Positions 10,008 through 22,074 of a stretch of DNA of 64,000 bases are shown here, piece by piece. Within the stretch, counting starts at the first letter, position 1, and every line of letters begins with the position of its first letter. Below the pieces are notes generated by a model that saw only the letters and a list, made by a program, of their open reading frames with translations, ran no database searches and was not told the origin of the DNA. Source of the stretch: Macrocystis pyrifera. Its lineage: Eukaryota > Sar > Phaeophyceae > Laminariales > Laminariaceae. The translations under genes were made by a program, and so were the position numbers. The DNA is taken from the NCBI GenBank assembly GCA_031763025.1, contig JASSKH010000021.1, positions 6,342,611 through 6,406,610 of the forward strand, in the 5' to 3' direction.

Positions 10008-12206
10008 GTGAGTGCCTACGTAGTCCACGTACTAGCTTCCAAATCCTGTTTTCTTAGGACACGGCCGATGCGTGCGAGACAGGCAATAACCCCCCCCCCG
10101 ACACACAAATATTAGAAAACGGGGCGTACTGCCTTCGCACGGCCTGCTGCTGTTTTCGCTTGGCTTGCGCGAAAGCATTCGCGACGTCTCGCTCGACTGG
10201 TGGGTATAACTGGGCGAAGCTTCGCCTCATACGCCGGCCCAAAACAAAAGACGAAGAACGAAAGACAAGAAACACTTAACGACATATATAGCATGAAGTA
10301 AAGTACCAACACGCAATTATATCAAACACTTCGGGTAGTACTACTGCTGTACAGCGGTATCCAATTGTGCAGAAAGATGCGCGTCACATCGACCGGAGCA
10401 AAAGAACAGAGAGACGAGAGAGGGAGTGACGGCGGCCTTACTCCTAGAAAACGAGGCGGAAGGCGCGCACCGCTGTAGCAGTGATGGAGTAGAACAGCCT
10501 ACTGTCCAGTGTCAACGATATTACTGACTGAAGCTATATGCAGGGCAAGGGTGCGGGTTAATTGGTGAGGTCCTCACCAGAAAAGCTCAATACATGCCCC
10601 CGAATCATGCTTTCGAAGAAATTTGTTCTCGCAATTCGACCCATCCTTTCTTTTCTACACGCTAGCGCTAAAATCAAGCATACCTGTAAAGATATCATAT
10701 TAATAGTAACCGGTACTACTGTGAAGTTTCTCACTCAGGGAAATCAACGGTCAGAAAATATTGCCCCAACAGACAAAAAAAGGGCAACCCCTACCGTCCA
10801 CGGGGATGCGTCGATTGTAATTGCTGGCGGTGCAACTCTCGGCCGAAGAAGAGAGGGAAGCGGGCGGAGGCGGAGGGAAAAAGGGGGAGGGGGGGAGGGA
10901 GGGAATTGCCAACCCTTGTCGCGATAAAAGCGTTCAGAACAGACTTGTTTCCGCTCTTGGTGTTCACTTGGTGTGTATACTGTGTCCGTTGTATCCGGTA
11001 CGATTGTTTGACTGAGAAGATAGAAACACAGCCGTACGGGGGTAGTCAACGATGTTTTATTAACGATGGTTTCCATGCCGTGCTTTGTATCTTACACCGT
11101 AGACTTTAAAACGGTCCTTAGTTAGGGTGTGAAGACGATACCGTTCCGTTGTAGATATTCTGCACAACAGGAAAAATACGAAAGACAACCAGCAAAGAAA
11201 AGAAAACTGCAGCAGGTACCACGGTTTCCATGACGTGCTTTGGTGTACACAGTTAAATCAAGTAAAGGTCTCCCCGATGACTGCCGCCGAAACGCTAGAT
11301 TTGATTTCGAGTCGGGAGGGGACGCAGAAAGGAAGGGACAGGGGGGAGGAAGCTAGAGAGGATCGTGGACTACAAAAGAGAGTGAGAGGGTGCAGAACCG
11401 GAAGGCGCAAGTGGGTAGCAATTTCGTCGTAGACTTTGGACGTCATACTTCTGCGATCACAGTTGATCGTTCGGAAGAGCCTTGAGAGAAGCCCGTCTTG
11501 TTGTAGGCTTGAAGACGATACTTTAGTAACACCGGGGAACAGCCGCGAGGAAGGCTGCACAACGTCAAACAGGCGGTGCCAAACAAGTTGAAGCTCGGCG
11601 AGGGGGGGGTAAGGTGATGAGAGGCGGCCAACGTCTCGGCGGTGTCAAGGGGGTGTCCGTCGGGCACATTTTCGGTTGAACAATTCGGATGTACACGGCC
11701 TCCGAGTGCAAGCGAACACGCACACACACATACTATTCGAATATCGTCTCGCTCTTTTGTCAACATGTATTCATCCACATTGGTATCTCTAATCACTTAC
11801 GATTAATTTCATCTACCCCTCCCCTTAATAAATTGAATGACTCAACAAGCCAGTGTGGATTAACTATTTTTGTTTTGTGATAGGGTTGTTTCCGCGCGGG
11901 AAAGTTTGTGGGAGCTATGGGCAGCCGTTAGAAGCCACCTGGTAGGCTTCTAAGGGATAATGATATGCCCATATCCGACCCACGCTACGGCAGCGGTCCA
12001 CGCATACACTTTTGTCTGAGTCCCCTCATTTACTCGGTTACCCACATAGTTGGAAAATTGTAATTGCACGGGGCTGGTTTGCTTATTCCTCGGGGTGTGT
12101 GTACTGGTAACCATTTACACTGGATTTTATATGTTGAGCAAACGGAAGGCAGTTGAGGAAAACAACGTTTAAGCCCCTAGCTTCTTCAGTTCGTGAGATA
12201 TTTCTA
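10008..12206. other. No gene seen; purine-rich tract
   Basis: A G/A-rich tract of about 65 bp lies at 10,843-10,908 and another at 11,309-11,400. Open frames on both strands between 10.5 and 11.8 kb are short and overlapping, with no recognisable domain. Confidence 0.5.
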
Positions 12207-12456
12207 GTCTGATATGCTCAAAACCTATATACTCTTCAACAGCAACCGCACGCAATTACTCTAGAGGAAACCGAACAAGCACAGCCGAAGGTACAGCAAA
12301 AACAATATATTTACGAGACCGCGGATTCTTTATTTTTAGCTTCAGACGATTGTTTTTGCTATACCCTCGGCTGTGCTTTTTCGATTTCCTCAAAAGAGTA
12401 CGTGGGAACGGTTGCGGTTGAGGAGTAGCTATTAATAGGTTTTGAGCCTATCCGAC
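12207..12456. mobile_element. 250-bp foldback element with 100-bp arms
   Basis: The left arm, about 12,207-12,306, and the right arm, about 12,349-12,456, are inverted copies: GCTCAAAACCTAT outer, AAGCACAGCCGA middle and AGCAAAAACAAT inner on the left reappear as reverse complements on the right. Arms are roughly 80 per cent identical by eye with small indels; the loop is about 42 bp. This fits a MITE or foldback transposon. No coding capacity. It is unrelated in sequence to MITE-1. Confidence 0.8.
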
Positions 12457-13307
12457 TTGAACTATTTTACAAATTGAAGAAGTTAGCCGCGTCAACGTTT
12501 TGTTCTCAATTGCTGTCCTTTTTCTCAAGTTGTAAAATCCAGTGCTCATTTGTTGTAGTTGGTCGGGCTTGTTGTATGAGGAGTTGGAACAACTCTTATC
12601 TTTTGATCTCTGCCCAACACCCCCTCGCGGGCTCAAAATCTTCGAAACATTGTATTTTTTCGTGGGTTTTCTTTCCTGATTCTTATTTTTTCTCTTTTAT
12701 GGAATGTGTTGGTCGTGCCTGTCATATCCAGTAGGATGACATATGGCATTGTATTGTCTACTTGTTGTGCTTACTGCATGCGTAACAACAGACAAAAAAA
12801 TAGGATAATGACGAAGCAAATCAAAAAGAAAAAGCAGAGAGCAAAAAAGCCAGAAAGGAAGATACAGTCAGAGACAAAAACAGGGGCAAACGGGAAAAAA
12901 GGAAATAGGAAAAAAACAGAGGAAAAAAAGAGACTAAAAAGGGACAAAAAAGGGACAAAAAAGGGGTCGGGGGAAAAAACGTAATACGAAAGGCAAGCAC
13001 TGGTGCATACAGACATGCGAAGTTGCACGGGTGGCACCATGCTGGTTCCTTAGGTCCCAAAGAAGGGAGCACATCATGACGATGATGGCCATACCCAGGC
13101 GGCAGTCTGTTGGGCAGACCGCTGTTGGGCAGACCGCCTCCCCCCCCCCGGTACCAGGTAACGGCTACACGGGACATCTTCCGCCTGGGTGCGGCAGCCG
13201 CTCCCGCACAGCAGTTATTCCACTTGAGTACGGCAGCCGGATGGATTTGAGTCTAGACATTTTCACCGCATTCATTACGTGAGGCCCCGCACTCAATGGA
13301 GCCGCAC
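12457..13307. other. No gene seen; A-rich purine tract
   Basis: A strongly purine-biased stretch of about 190 bp lies at 12,785-12,975. A near-duplicate GTTGGGCAGACCG lies at 13,110-13,137, followed by a C run. The 83-residue plus frame at 13,031 has no recognisable content. Confidence 0.5.
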
Positions 13308-13676
13308 TTTTAGGACTGACTGCGGTCAAAATTTTGGGGACAAACCATTCAAATTCCAAGTACTTCGTGCTCAAGCCTGATACAAAGAGACTGCAGTCCT
13401 TGAAGGGTTACGTGGCACCCTCACCGCACTGAACAATGCACGGAACAAAGACCGAAAGGATTTGCGAAATTTCGAAATCGTGTTACGGTACGTATCATGA
13501 AGCTTTAAAAAAAGACCGCATTGTAATGATAATGAAGACGGGCGCGTTGCGGTCCGAACGCACTCTTAACTTGTACATAGCAGTAAAATCTCTACGAGTA
13601 AAAATTGCCGTTTTTTTTTTGGGATCCTTCCAGTCAAATTTCGAGTGGTTTGTCCCCAAAACTTGACGGTTCTAAA
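13308..13676. mobile_element. Inverted-repeat element with TTGGGGACAAACCA arms
   Basis: The left end (13,308-13,354) reads TTTTAGGACTG then TTTTGGGGACAAACCATTC; the right end (13,634-13,676) is its inverse, GAGTGGTTTGTCCCCAAAAC then GGTTCTAAA. The total is about 369 bp. The same block occurs singly at 4.5 and 22.3 kb and as an inverted pair at 38.95-39.05 kb. Probably a non-autonomous DNA transposon; a TSD was not established. Confidence 0.6.
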
Positions 13677-13744
13677 GGGGTCAATTATTGCTGATAAGTA
13701 AAAACCCGGCGAGAAGAGTTCCTACCAGGTACCACGTACCAGAG
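13677..13744. other. Short spacer
   Basis: It contains TACCAGGTACCACGTACC at about 13,726-13,743, one of the many TACCWGGTA-type motifs in this window. Confidence 0.4.
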
Positions 13745-13905
13745 AGGGCAATACAGCAAGGAAGGAGGAGACAGGGAGGGAGGGAGACAGCGAAGGTGGG
13801 AGGGAGGGGGAGGGAGGGAGGGATGGAGAGAGGGAGGGAGGGAGAGCGACGAAGGGTGGAAGGGACGGAACGAAGCGGGGAGGAGGGAAGGAACGAAGGA
13901 AATCC
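13745..13905. repeat. GGGA polypurine tract, 160 bp
   Basis: Almost pure purine on the plus strand with repeating GGGAGGGA. Such tracts can form G-quadruplex or triplex DNA (established for similar sequences); that is not shown here. Translations across it on either strand are low complexity. Confidence 0.85.
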
Positions 13906-14520
13906 TTTGCCACTGCTGTGCCGCTGATCGCGTAGCACAGCAACAGTTCCAGGATTTCATATTAATTTCACTTGAAAATAGAGTTGACAAACAATTTGTC
14001 CGCTGGCCTTGGGCGAGCTCACGTCCCGTCACCCCGTTCGGGATGCTGTGGAAGTCAACTCTGACAACTGCACACACACAGGGCACGCGAAGAGGTGTGG
14101 TTTGGACCATGACGATCACCTCTGCGAGGGCTTCGACCTGATGCGTGCGGCATGGGCGTAGTCGTTTCGAAAAATAAATGTCCGTATGGTGACCATTGAG
14201 TGACCCTGATCGGACAGACTGCCAGAATAGTTTTCTGAATCCGATTGAGACACCACAAGTTTACCACTTGTGGAATTCAATGTATCACCATCACTATTAA
14301 TGCTGGGAACGCTGCCATAGGGCGGATTGCGGACTATTATTGTGCACTACTCCGTGTGATGCCGTCATGTGGAGCACTGTCCCGTGACGGTCAGGTGTCG
14401 GCCTCGCCTACCTGGCCGTTCCTCCTCTACTTTTCATCTCTTGAATCTCTCAATCAACGCTCTACTTATTTCACTTCCCCATTTAAACAAAAAAACGCCT
14501 TCTCAAACCATCTTTGTCTC
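13906..14520. other. No gene seen
   Basis: No recognisable coding or repeat structure. Confidence 0.4.
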
Positions 14521-14620
14521 ACCACAGGTGGTTCTTCACAGAGATACTCGGCACCACCTCTGCATCTCTTGCCTCATACCTCAGAGACAGAGCCTCGACA
14601 CTTACGTCCTTTTACACTGA
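14521..14620. repeat. Dispersed repeat D, copy 1
   Basis: CTTCACAGAGATACTCGG, then CACCACCTCTGCATCTCT and CAGAGACAG, ending TTTTACACT. Matches 21,325-21,415 at many positions. Nature unknown. Confidence 0.55.
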
Positions 14621-16299
14621 AAACCGAAAATAAGAAAAAAATGCAATGCAACCCAGGATGAATAACTCGAGGGTGAGTTACTACTGCTTGCTGCTGTTGG
14701 CATAACTACCAAACAAACTACATTCTAAATCACGAAAACGTTTCCCAGAGGCCCCTCACTCAGAACCGATTTGGCATAAAGGTCGCTCTTCCGCCGTACT
14801 CGTCGCAGGATGGCAAATCAGTAGAGGCTTGCACGTACCGCATGCCACCGCAAAACACTTTGCCGCTTTGTTATAACGCGCTCTTCCTACGTACACACGT
14901 GCAATATTTCATTGCGGGACTCTAGAGCAAAACAGTCCGGGAGCAATCCTTGAGGGAAAAAACAAATGTAAATCGAGAAAAATAAAAACTACAAAGTAAA
15001 ATATCGATCGATCGGGAAAGATCACCACCGATGGATTTTCTAGTTTTTACATGAACAAAGCCTCTGAAACACCACGAAATTCAGGACAGAACGTTCATCG
15101 AGATCATTTTCATTCCAGCTGACATTAGTGCCATACGTGGCACAAAATAGCACATGCGCAAATAGAGCATAAACCAGCACACGATAGCGTCCGCGCGCTG
15201 TCACGGTACTGTACAAGTCTGAGCCAGACCACTTGGCCCGTTTTCTGGATCTTTGTGCAGATACTCGTCCGTCTCGCACCCTCTCCACCGACCGTCATGG
15301 TACTCGATGCAAATCCGTAGGATGCGTAAGCCCTGTCCAGTAAATGCACAGCGATATCAAGGATCTCGGTGCGTGTTCTCAATAGGTTATGAGCCTCTGT
15401 TCTGCCGGCTCAGTAGTTATGATACATACATGAATATCGTCAAGAGTGAATGTACTGTATCAAAGCGCAATCCTCCTCGCCGGCTGGGCTGTCTTGTCGC
15501 CTCACCACAGCTGCCACTCGACGCATTCCTTAAGGCGCACGGCCGTCAAGAGCGAAGGTCATAGCCAGCGGCCCCGCCACAGCGTCTGTCGGGTCGACGA
15601 GCGATTGCGACATGTTGAGGGACGGTTGGGTCAGTCAGTCAGTCGATCGCTCACGAGATACCTGCTACGGTGGAGCTGCACGTATACTCTAAGTATATGG
15701 ACATTTCTCAGATGAGATCCTCTATACCCCAACCAAACCCCGAAGACGATTTGTTTTTCAATCGAACCTCAACCCCCATCAACCTTGCGGTATTGCTTGT
15801 TTTCCATCTCATCATCACCCTGCTCCTCCAATTCCCCCTCCCATATTTAGCTTGAATGCGGGTCACTTAGCGGACACTCTTCCCCCCCTCCCCGCTAAAG
15901 TGCAAGCCCTCGTCTCCAACGTGATACACAGTTGAACGTTTTCCTCTCTCGCCCACTTTGCGTGAGCACTCCGATGCCACTACCCCACGTTTCGGATGAG
16001 TTCGAATACTGTCATGTGTCACAGACCGAGGATTTCAATTCCTTTATCTGCTCAGGAGCTTCTCGTCACGAAATGGCCATCTGGATCCAACAGAGACCCT
16101 CTACCGTGGTATGTACCAGGTGTACAATAGTGGCAAAGTCTCCTGCTGCCTCCCAGTCTAACAATTAGAGACAACGCTTGTTGATCAACCCTTTTTGGGC
16201 AGACTGGTCTCTTAAGTCGAGTACCAGCTTAGATTCGTGATATACTTTATCTGCTTATTTGTCACATATTGCTGCTGCAACACCCTGATGGTCCTTACT
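14621..16299. other. No gene seen
   Basis: No domain recognised. A short CAGT/CGAT tandem lies at 15,629-15,650. Open frames of 80-100 codons overlap on both strands with no preference. Confidence 0.5.
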
Positions 16300-16552
16300 A
16301 CGACAAAAGGTAGAACATTTCCGGTAAAACGTTTTCTGAAGGACGAGGGTTCCTTAACCCAGAATGGTCACAATGATACACTCTTGTTTTAAAAAAAAAT
16401 ACGGCTTTGCATACCTACAGTAGGCCTTGAGATAGTCCATCGGGTTGCTCTTTCATCTTTGTTCTTTGGAGTCCATTTTTAGGTGAGCTAAAGAGCTACA
16501 TAAGCGAGGGGCCTCAGAAAACGAAATGGTGCACCTATACTGTATCACAGCA
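16300..16552. mobile_element. MITE-2-like copy
   Basis: The left side has GTAGAACATTTCCGG and TTTTCTGAAGGACGAGG; the right side has GCGAGGGGCCTCAGAAAA and CACCTATACTGTATCACAG. These match the two ends of the 38.77-39.10 kb element in the same order and, inverted, the 22.08-22.41 kb element. Ends are ragged, so limits are approximate. Confidence 0.5.
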
Positions 16553-16879
16553 TGCGTCTGCTAGTTGTATCGGCTATGGTGTTTATTCGAAATTGTGGTT
16601 CGTGTGAGGGATATAGAGCACTTTACGCGGCGAGCCTCATACACTTGTGTAGGTGCAACCCCATGGGACGCAAGTCGTTATGGTTGCTCCAAGGACTCTA
16701 TGCGCGATGTGAAGTGTCGTCGAGCTCGCATGCAGTAGGATAGCCATCACACAGAAAGTACTGCATGCACAAACCTAATATTCTACTGATGTCCCTCACC
16801 CTGGTAGGCCTGATCGGTTTAAATTAAGTGATGGGGGTATCGAACGGGAAATCGAGATCGACCCGATATTCAATGAATG
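16553..16879. other. No gene seen
   Basis: Possible 3' region of the minus-strand gene that starts at 18,629, but no downstream exon could be identified. Confidence 0.35.
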
Positions 16880-17440
16880 AACCATAAAGCGTCAAATCGA
16901 TACCAGGTGCGCGATTTCGATAGTATTCGACATGTTGAAACTAAGTCTGAACAACACGATGACGCCGGGGTATGGACGGCGAACGCGTTCGATACGATGT
17001 ATGCAGTATGAAATAATGTGACATCGATACCCGATTTCGATGATACTCGATCTGTTGAAAACGTTCTATTCAGTGTACAACCCTGAACATTGCGATGACG
17101 CCGTGGTATGGAGAGCAAAACGCTCTCGACATGAAAGTTCGATATTTGATGTATCGAACTTTGATACTTTGATGTTTCGAACTTGATGCTTTGATATATC
17201 AAGCTTGGGTACTTTGATATATCGATACTTTGATATGTCGAACTTCGATACTTTTAATATATCGAAAAATCCGATACGATACATCAAACGCCGGCACTTT
17301 ATGTATACACCGAAACGTTCCGTACGATATATCCAACTTCGACACTTCGATACATCGAAAATTCGGTATGATACATGGAGCTTAAATACATTGCTGTGAA
17401 TCGATCTTTGATTCTGCGACATACTATCGACAAGTTCGGT
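16880..17440. repeat. Tandem repeats in probable intron
   Basis: Two diverged units of about 120 bp (16,886-17,010 and 17,011-17,135) share CGATACC, ATTTCGAT, ATGACGCCG and GTATGGA landmarks. They are followed by about 270 bp of short AT-rich units on GATATATCGA and ACTTTGATA. The minus-strand gene's open frame runs into them and yields repetitive ISKxRYIK-type peptide, which I take as read-through past a donor at 17,472, not protein. Confidence 0.7.
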
Positions 17441-17472
17441 ACGATATCCAACGCCAAACCAACCGAACTCAC

Positions 17473-18629
17473 AGTCTTGATGCTCTCCGCGTATAGCTTC
17501 CCTGCCCTGCATGATGATGCCACCCCCGCTATCACGGGTAGGAACAAGGGTCTCGCCGAGAACACCCTTGGCGTCGACACTCACGTCCGCGTGGTCGATC
17601 GCCAAGTTCATCTGCCAAGTCGAGTACTCCGGAAGGTCGAACTGGTCGGTGGGATCCCGCGTGGGGAGTCCGTGCAGCCGGCCATGGCTGAGGCGGATGG
17701 GAGCTGCCGGGGTAAGGATCTGAAAGATCGCGTGCTCAGACTGATGGTCGAACAGCCCACCCTCTTTCGTCAGGGACCGAGTGACATGCTCTACGCACTC
17801 GACCCTGCTAGTCGCGGTGGGGTCGGCAAGGATCCAGTCTTCCATGCTAATGCGTTCACGAAGCTTGCGAGCGACCTGCGCGGATCCCTGCTGCTGCTCG
17901 TTCGCCTCCCAGTACGTCTCGAGCCCAGAGGACCTGCATTCGCCAGGAATGTTCACCGCTGTAATCCGTACACCCGGACCAACGGTGACCGTTCCAGGGG
18001 CGACTAGACCTTCTTCCCCGTCAATCACCACGTTAAGCGAGGCGTCTGCTAGGCAAGGGGCGGTTTCATCACGGCAGGTGCTGTCCATGCGGTGGGGATC
18101 TTTGACCGAGATAGCGATGCTATGTTCAGTCCCGTCGAAATCGGTGGCGAGGAGAGAAATACCGGTGATGTACGTGATTGCCGGAACACCAGCGATTGGA
18201 GCCGTTACGCGGATGTTGAGATGCATCCTCGGGGGGTCTGAGAGTAGAGCATACCAAGCGCCGTCCACGCCGGTAAACTCGAACGTTTGGCCGAGAAAGC
18301 CAGTCATATGCGAGTCACCTGGGATAAGGGTGTGGATACCAAAAAAAACGGTCATCTGAGGTACAAAACTTCTTCCAAAGACCGATCATGTCCAGGTCAC
18401 TTGATGTACGGTGACATGTTCGAAAACCGGTCATGTGCCGGTCGTGTGAGACAACGAAACTATTTCGTCACCCTGAAGCAAGCAAATCAAAGTCACGCGA
18501 AAGCCGAGCGTTTTTGTTTCTCTTGCTCCTTTGCCGGTAATCATCACCAGAACACACACACTCGATGTCTACAGCTTTTACTAGCAGGGCGGAAACAGCA
18601 GTCAGCCAGGACGCCAGCTTTATTTTCAT
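17473..18629 (-). CDS. Secreted root-cap-like / VWD-like protein, partial
   Basis: Minus strand. Exon 1, 18,629-18,548, starts at an ATG and encodes a 27-residue signal-peptide-like stretch (MKIKLASWLTAVSALLVKAV), then leaves in phase 1 at GTGATG. A 229-bp intron ends in a pyrimidine tract and CAG. Exon 2, 18,318-17,473, is 846 nt, phase 1 at both ends, and ends at a consensus GTGAGT. It encodes LGQTFEFTG near its start, SDPPRMHLNIRV, TYITGISLL, two short Cys pairs, and GVLGETLVP near its end. Paired LGQT/LGET blocks around a beta-rich body recall the plant root-cap domain (PF06830) and von Willebrand D folds; that link is inference from pattern. I also recall close relatives in algae. Role unknown; likely extracellular. 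Exon 3 should follow but only repeats are seen, so the gene is either interrupted by repeat growth in an intron or truncated. An alternative exon 1 donor is four codons earlier at GTGTGT. Confidence 0.7.
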
Positions 18630-20504
18630 GGCGACCGGTATGATCATAGCACATACGCACACGGGCCATGTGGGGAAAAAGAAAAACAGGTGTCTTCCGA
18701 AGGCAAGTATCTAACCGAAACGGTCTCTCACCGCAAGCGCCGCTGGAGCCGCCGGCACCCTCCATTTTACACTTTCCGTCCGCCGCGCCGCATATCTCTC
18801 CAGAGAAGCAGTCACTGTCTGCTGTGCAAGCAGCTGAAACCGTCCGAAAAGTGAAACATCACGGCCACGACGAGTAAACGCGAAGACGTCAGTCGATCGA
18901 CCGGAACTTAAGAGCCTGTTGCGCATAATTCGGGTGCCCTCGCTCGGGACCGCGTAATTTGACGGGTTTCCACTACGTTATGGTGTGAGGCGTCTAGAAA
19001 AGTACGACCTGTGTATTAGGGTCGTTGTTAGCGGTGAGCTTTGTTTATCAGAATTTCCAGATTTAAAAGTATTTATGTGTATCAAAATACGGAGGCGTTC
19101 TGCTTCAATTTCTGAAAGATTTGGAATGAAACGCTCTGGATAACGTCGCAGTAAAAGAAGTTTGCGCGAAAGAAACGAACTGGAACGTTTGGAAGTTCTG
19201 GGGGAAAATGCGCTCGGATGACAACGTCCCTTGCGCGTCATTTGTTCATGCACGACGTACGTGTATGCTTCGCATCCCCTGGAAGATCGGTCATCAGTGT
19301 GTGTGTACGTTCGCCTGAATTGATGACGGGGGGGGGGGGGGGTGGAATTCAAACAACCCCGTATTGCACCCTGAAGAGGGTTGAGCTAGCACAGGAGGTA
19401 GAGGCGTTTTTCAGCGCCCGCCTTTTCTTTACAACGGTAAAAGAGCGCTACATAGCGTCGAACGTTTTGTTTTCGTTTTCGGACGGGCTCTCGACCAGTT
19501 TTTTTCCGGAAAGAGCCATTCCACAGTAGGGATGTACCTGACGTTCCTTAGTCCCTCACATTAGGAACTCAATATCTCACCCGATACAATACTTGGAAGA
19601 AATTCGTTCGGGCCATCCGACCGGCACTTGTATGCGCTAGTCCAAAAACGAATATAAGAGTATTTTTTTTCATCCTAACTGCTAGTTCCTCACTTGAGGA
19701 ACTCAATTGGTCAGAAACCTTTCGCCTATAAAGTGCAACCCCTACCGTGGGGTGACTCGACACACCTTCTTGATGCCGTTTGTTGTCCGGTGTTCGCACC
19801 CTTCCCTTAGTTATGGAAAAAAAAAATGAAGCACTGGAAAACGATCGCAAGCCCGCCGTGCGAACTCAACGCTTTTTACGGTAAACAAGTACCTGGTATT
19901 GCGTTTGCCATCCGACCATGTGTATGTAGCGTGAGCTTCAACGTCGATCACTCGCGAACATTCTCCGAAAGAAAAAAGCCAAGGGAAAACCTTCTTGCGT
20001 TGTCGCTGTTGCCGGGAAAACAGTCTTTTGTTCATTTCTAAGGGGGGGACATGTTCTCCTGGTGTACCAGTAGCCGGTAACCAAGCGTGAACACCACGCT
20101 CGAGATTGGTTCGGTAAAACCAAGGTCAGCGCCCTGCTCACCAAGAACTGGCTGTATGCTCCAAACCAAACGGCTTTGCTGCAAAATTGATTGTAAATAT
20201 TTCAAAATTTGGAGATGGAAAATGGCATACGATGTGAAGAAGATGCACATATTTGGGAAACAAATCAGGAACGTCTCCCAGACAAAAACACACGCTGCGC
20301 GAACTCCCCCCCGGAAATTCTGGGGGGAAACTCTCATATAATAAAGGCCCTCACGGTAGTCAGCAAAAGCCGATGAAAATTGATGCGCAGCGTAAATGCC
20401 GACCCCTACGCGATACATATAATCTAAAATACCGGGGGGGGGGGGGGGGGAGGGAAGGGGCCTGTGATTACGGGCTTGTTGCCGATGAGGGTAAAACCTA
20501 CCAC
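18630..20504. other. No gene seen; G run
   Basis: A G run of 16 lies at 19,326-19,341 and one of 17 at 20,434-20,450. A GAGGAACTCAA-type block repeats near 19,560 and 19,695. The first 200 bp could hold the promoter of the minus-strand gene, but no element was identified. Confidence 0.45.
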
Positions 20505-20611
20505 TATTACGGGGGACCAAAGTAAATAGGACCAAATATTGTTACGTAAAATAGGGAAATAACAATATTGGTTTTTACCGTAGGTCCTAGTTGCTATTGT
20601 CCCCTGTGATA
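20505..20611. mobile_element. MITE-1 copy c
   Basis: TATTACGGGGGACCAAAG left, right end decayed to TGTCCCCTGTGATA, flanked C-TA...TA-G. Belongs to the GTAAAT arm type on the left. Confidence 0.85.
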
Positions 20612-20689
20612 GTTGAGCTGGAAAGCCGACGTGGTCACTGAAAAAAAACTCCAAAAAGCTTTCCAACCGACAAAAAATCAATTTCAACC

Positions 20690-20870
20690 GAAGAGGAGTG
20701 GAATTGCTACTTCTGTGCATACACTATGCTATAGATATGATGTACAACGCCGGGGAGGAGCAAGGAAGACATCTGCGACCACGGCTCGTCCAGGATGCCG
20801 CCGAGGATAAAAAACTCACACTACGTAGTCGAGCCGGAAAGCAAAACGTGATGATTGAAAACAAACACCA
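20690..20870 (+). repeat. SINE-1 3' body, copy 1
   Basis: Shares GCGACCACGGCTCGTCCAGG, CCGAGGATAAAA and GGAAAGCAAAACGTGATGAT with the 3' half of the minus-strand SINE at 49.85-50.2 kb. No tRNA-like head is apparent. The A-rich tail is degraded. Confidence 0.6.
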
Positions 20871-20904
20871 AAACTCCTCGCAACATTTGTAAAATCAACA
20901 AAAA

Positions 20905-21080
20905 GCGACGAGCAGTGTGATTGCTACTGTTGTGAACCTTACGGGATGAAAATGATGTGCAACACCGCGCGGCCGGGGGGGGGGGGGGAGGGGGGGGATA
21001 CGTCTGTCCCCACGGTTTGTGGCTGCTGAGGGCAAACCCTCACACTCCAGTGATTGAAGTAACACACAAGATGACTCGCA
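20905..21080 (+). repeat. SINE-1 3' body, copy 2, with G run
   Basis: Begins GCGACGAGCAGTG, carries GATGTGCAACACCG as in copy 1, then a near-pure G run at 20,976-20,998, then CCCACGGTTTGTGGC and GATTGAAGTAACACACAAGATG. It is the second of two adjacent direct copies about 220 bp apart. Confidence 0.55.
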
Positions 21081-21324
21081 ATCTTTGTAGTACGTACGCA
21101 AAGACCGGTGCTACGGTGGCGGGTCTACCCCTATTTCTACTACCGAGTTTTCGCGCCCGTAGCATTGCCGTTGTCCTGATATGATGAGGGTAACGGCCTC
21201 GCCCACTTCCTCAATGCTCTCCACTTCTCTCCACTTCTCTTCTTCCCTTGGTCACTGAGATCGACCATCTTCCCACAATGGCCACATATTAAGCGCCTGT
21301 TCAAATCATTTCTTTTCTTCTTCG
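21081..21324. other. No gene seen
   Basis: TC-rich stretch with CTCCACTTCTCT repeated twice at 21,220-21,240. Confidence 0.4.
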
Positions 21325-21415
21325 CAAGTGATCTTCACAGACACTTCGGTACCACCTCTGCCATCTCTCTTCACAGAGACAGAACTTCGACACATGCATC
21401 ACTTTTTTACACTCT
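21325..21415. repeat. Dispersed repeat D, copy 2
   Basis: CTTCACAGACACTTCGG, ACCACCTCTGCCATCTCT, CAGAGACAGAACTTCGACAC and TTTTACACT match 14,521-14,620. About 80 per cent identity by eye. Confidence 0.55.
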
Positions 21416-22074
21416 GGCGAGTGGTTCAGTAGCTCAAATAGTCGGACATGCAAACATGGACATTTCTGGTTGGCGCAGAGTGAACAAGCTGTATCATTTC
21501 GGGGCATACCTCGAAAACGAATAGCTTAGAAGGCGAGGAGGTACAACAGGCACTCGGCCGAGCGTGGCTCTGAGAGGCTGGAAACAAACGACCTAAAAGC
21601 GACCCCCCTACCGTACGAGTAGCACCAGTCCAAGCACATTTCCGAAGCGGGACGCAACCTCACCGCATAAGGGAGACTCGTCAGGTTTCACGTGGCTCTC
21701 GCATTCACAACTTGTCACGCTGAAGGACCCCACGGCAATGCTCTCTGCTTCGCGCACTTTTCAAAGTAGGGGGGGAGAGCGGGAGCAACGGGACCGATCA
21801 TGAGCCCGAATGCCGTGACCTACGAGCAACAAGGCAACTTGACTTCTACACCGTACGAAAAACGACACGTCAAAGGTGAAATGTTAGAAAACACATGGCA
21901 CGTACCGTCACTCCCCATTTCATGACGTAAGTATTTCAGGGCGGAGAGATCCCAGAGCTGTAGGATATACAGTAGCGCGCGTTGCCTGTGGTGGGAGACG
22001 TACACTCTGCTTGATCTACAGTACATAAAACACGCGTCCAGGATTAGATATAGAAACTAGCACAGCACCTGAGG
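21416..22074. other. No gene seen
   Basis: No recognisable structure. Confidence 0.4.

Noticed and set aside
17066..17470. C-terminal 135 residues of the long minus-strand frame ending at 17,066
   Set aside because: This stretch lies after a consensus GTGAGT donor at 17,472 and translates short tandem repeats into repetitive ISK/RYIK peptide, so it is intron read-through.
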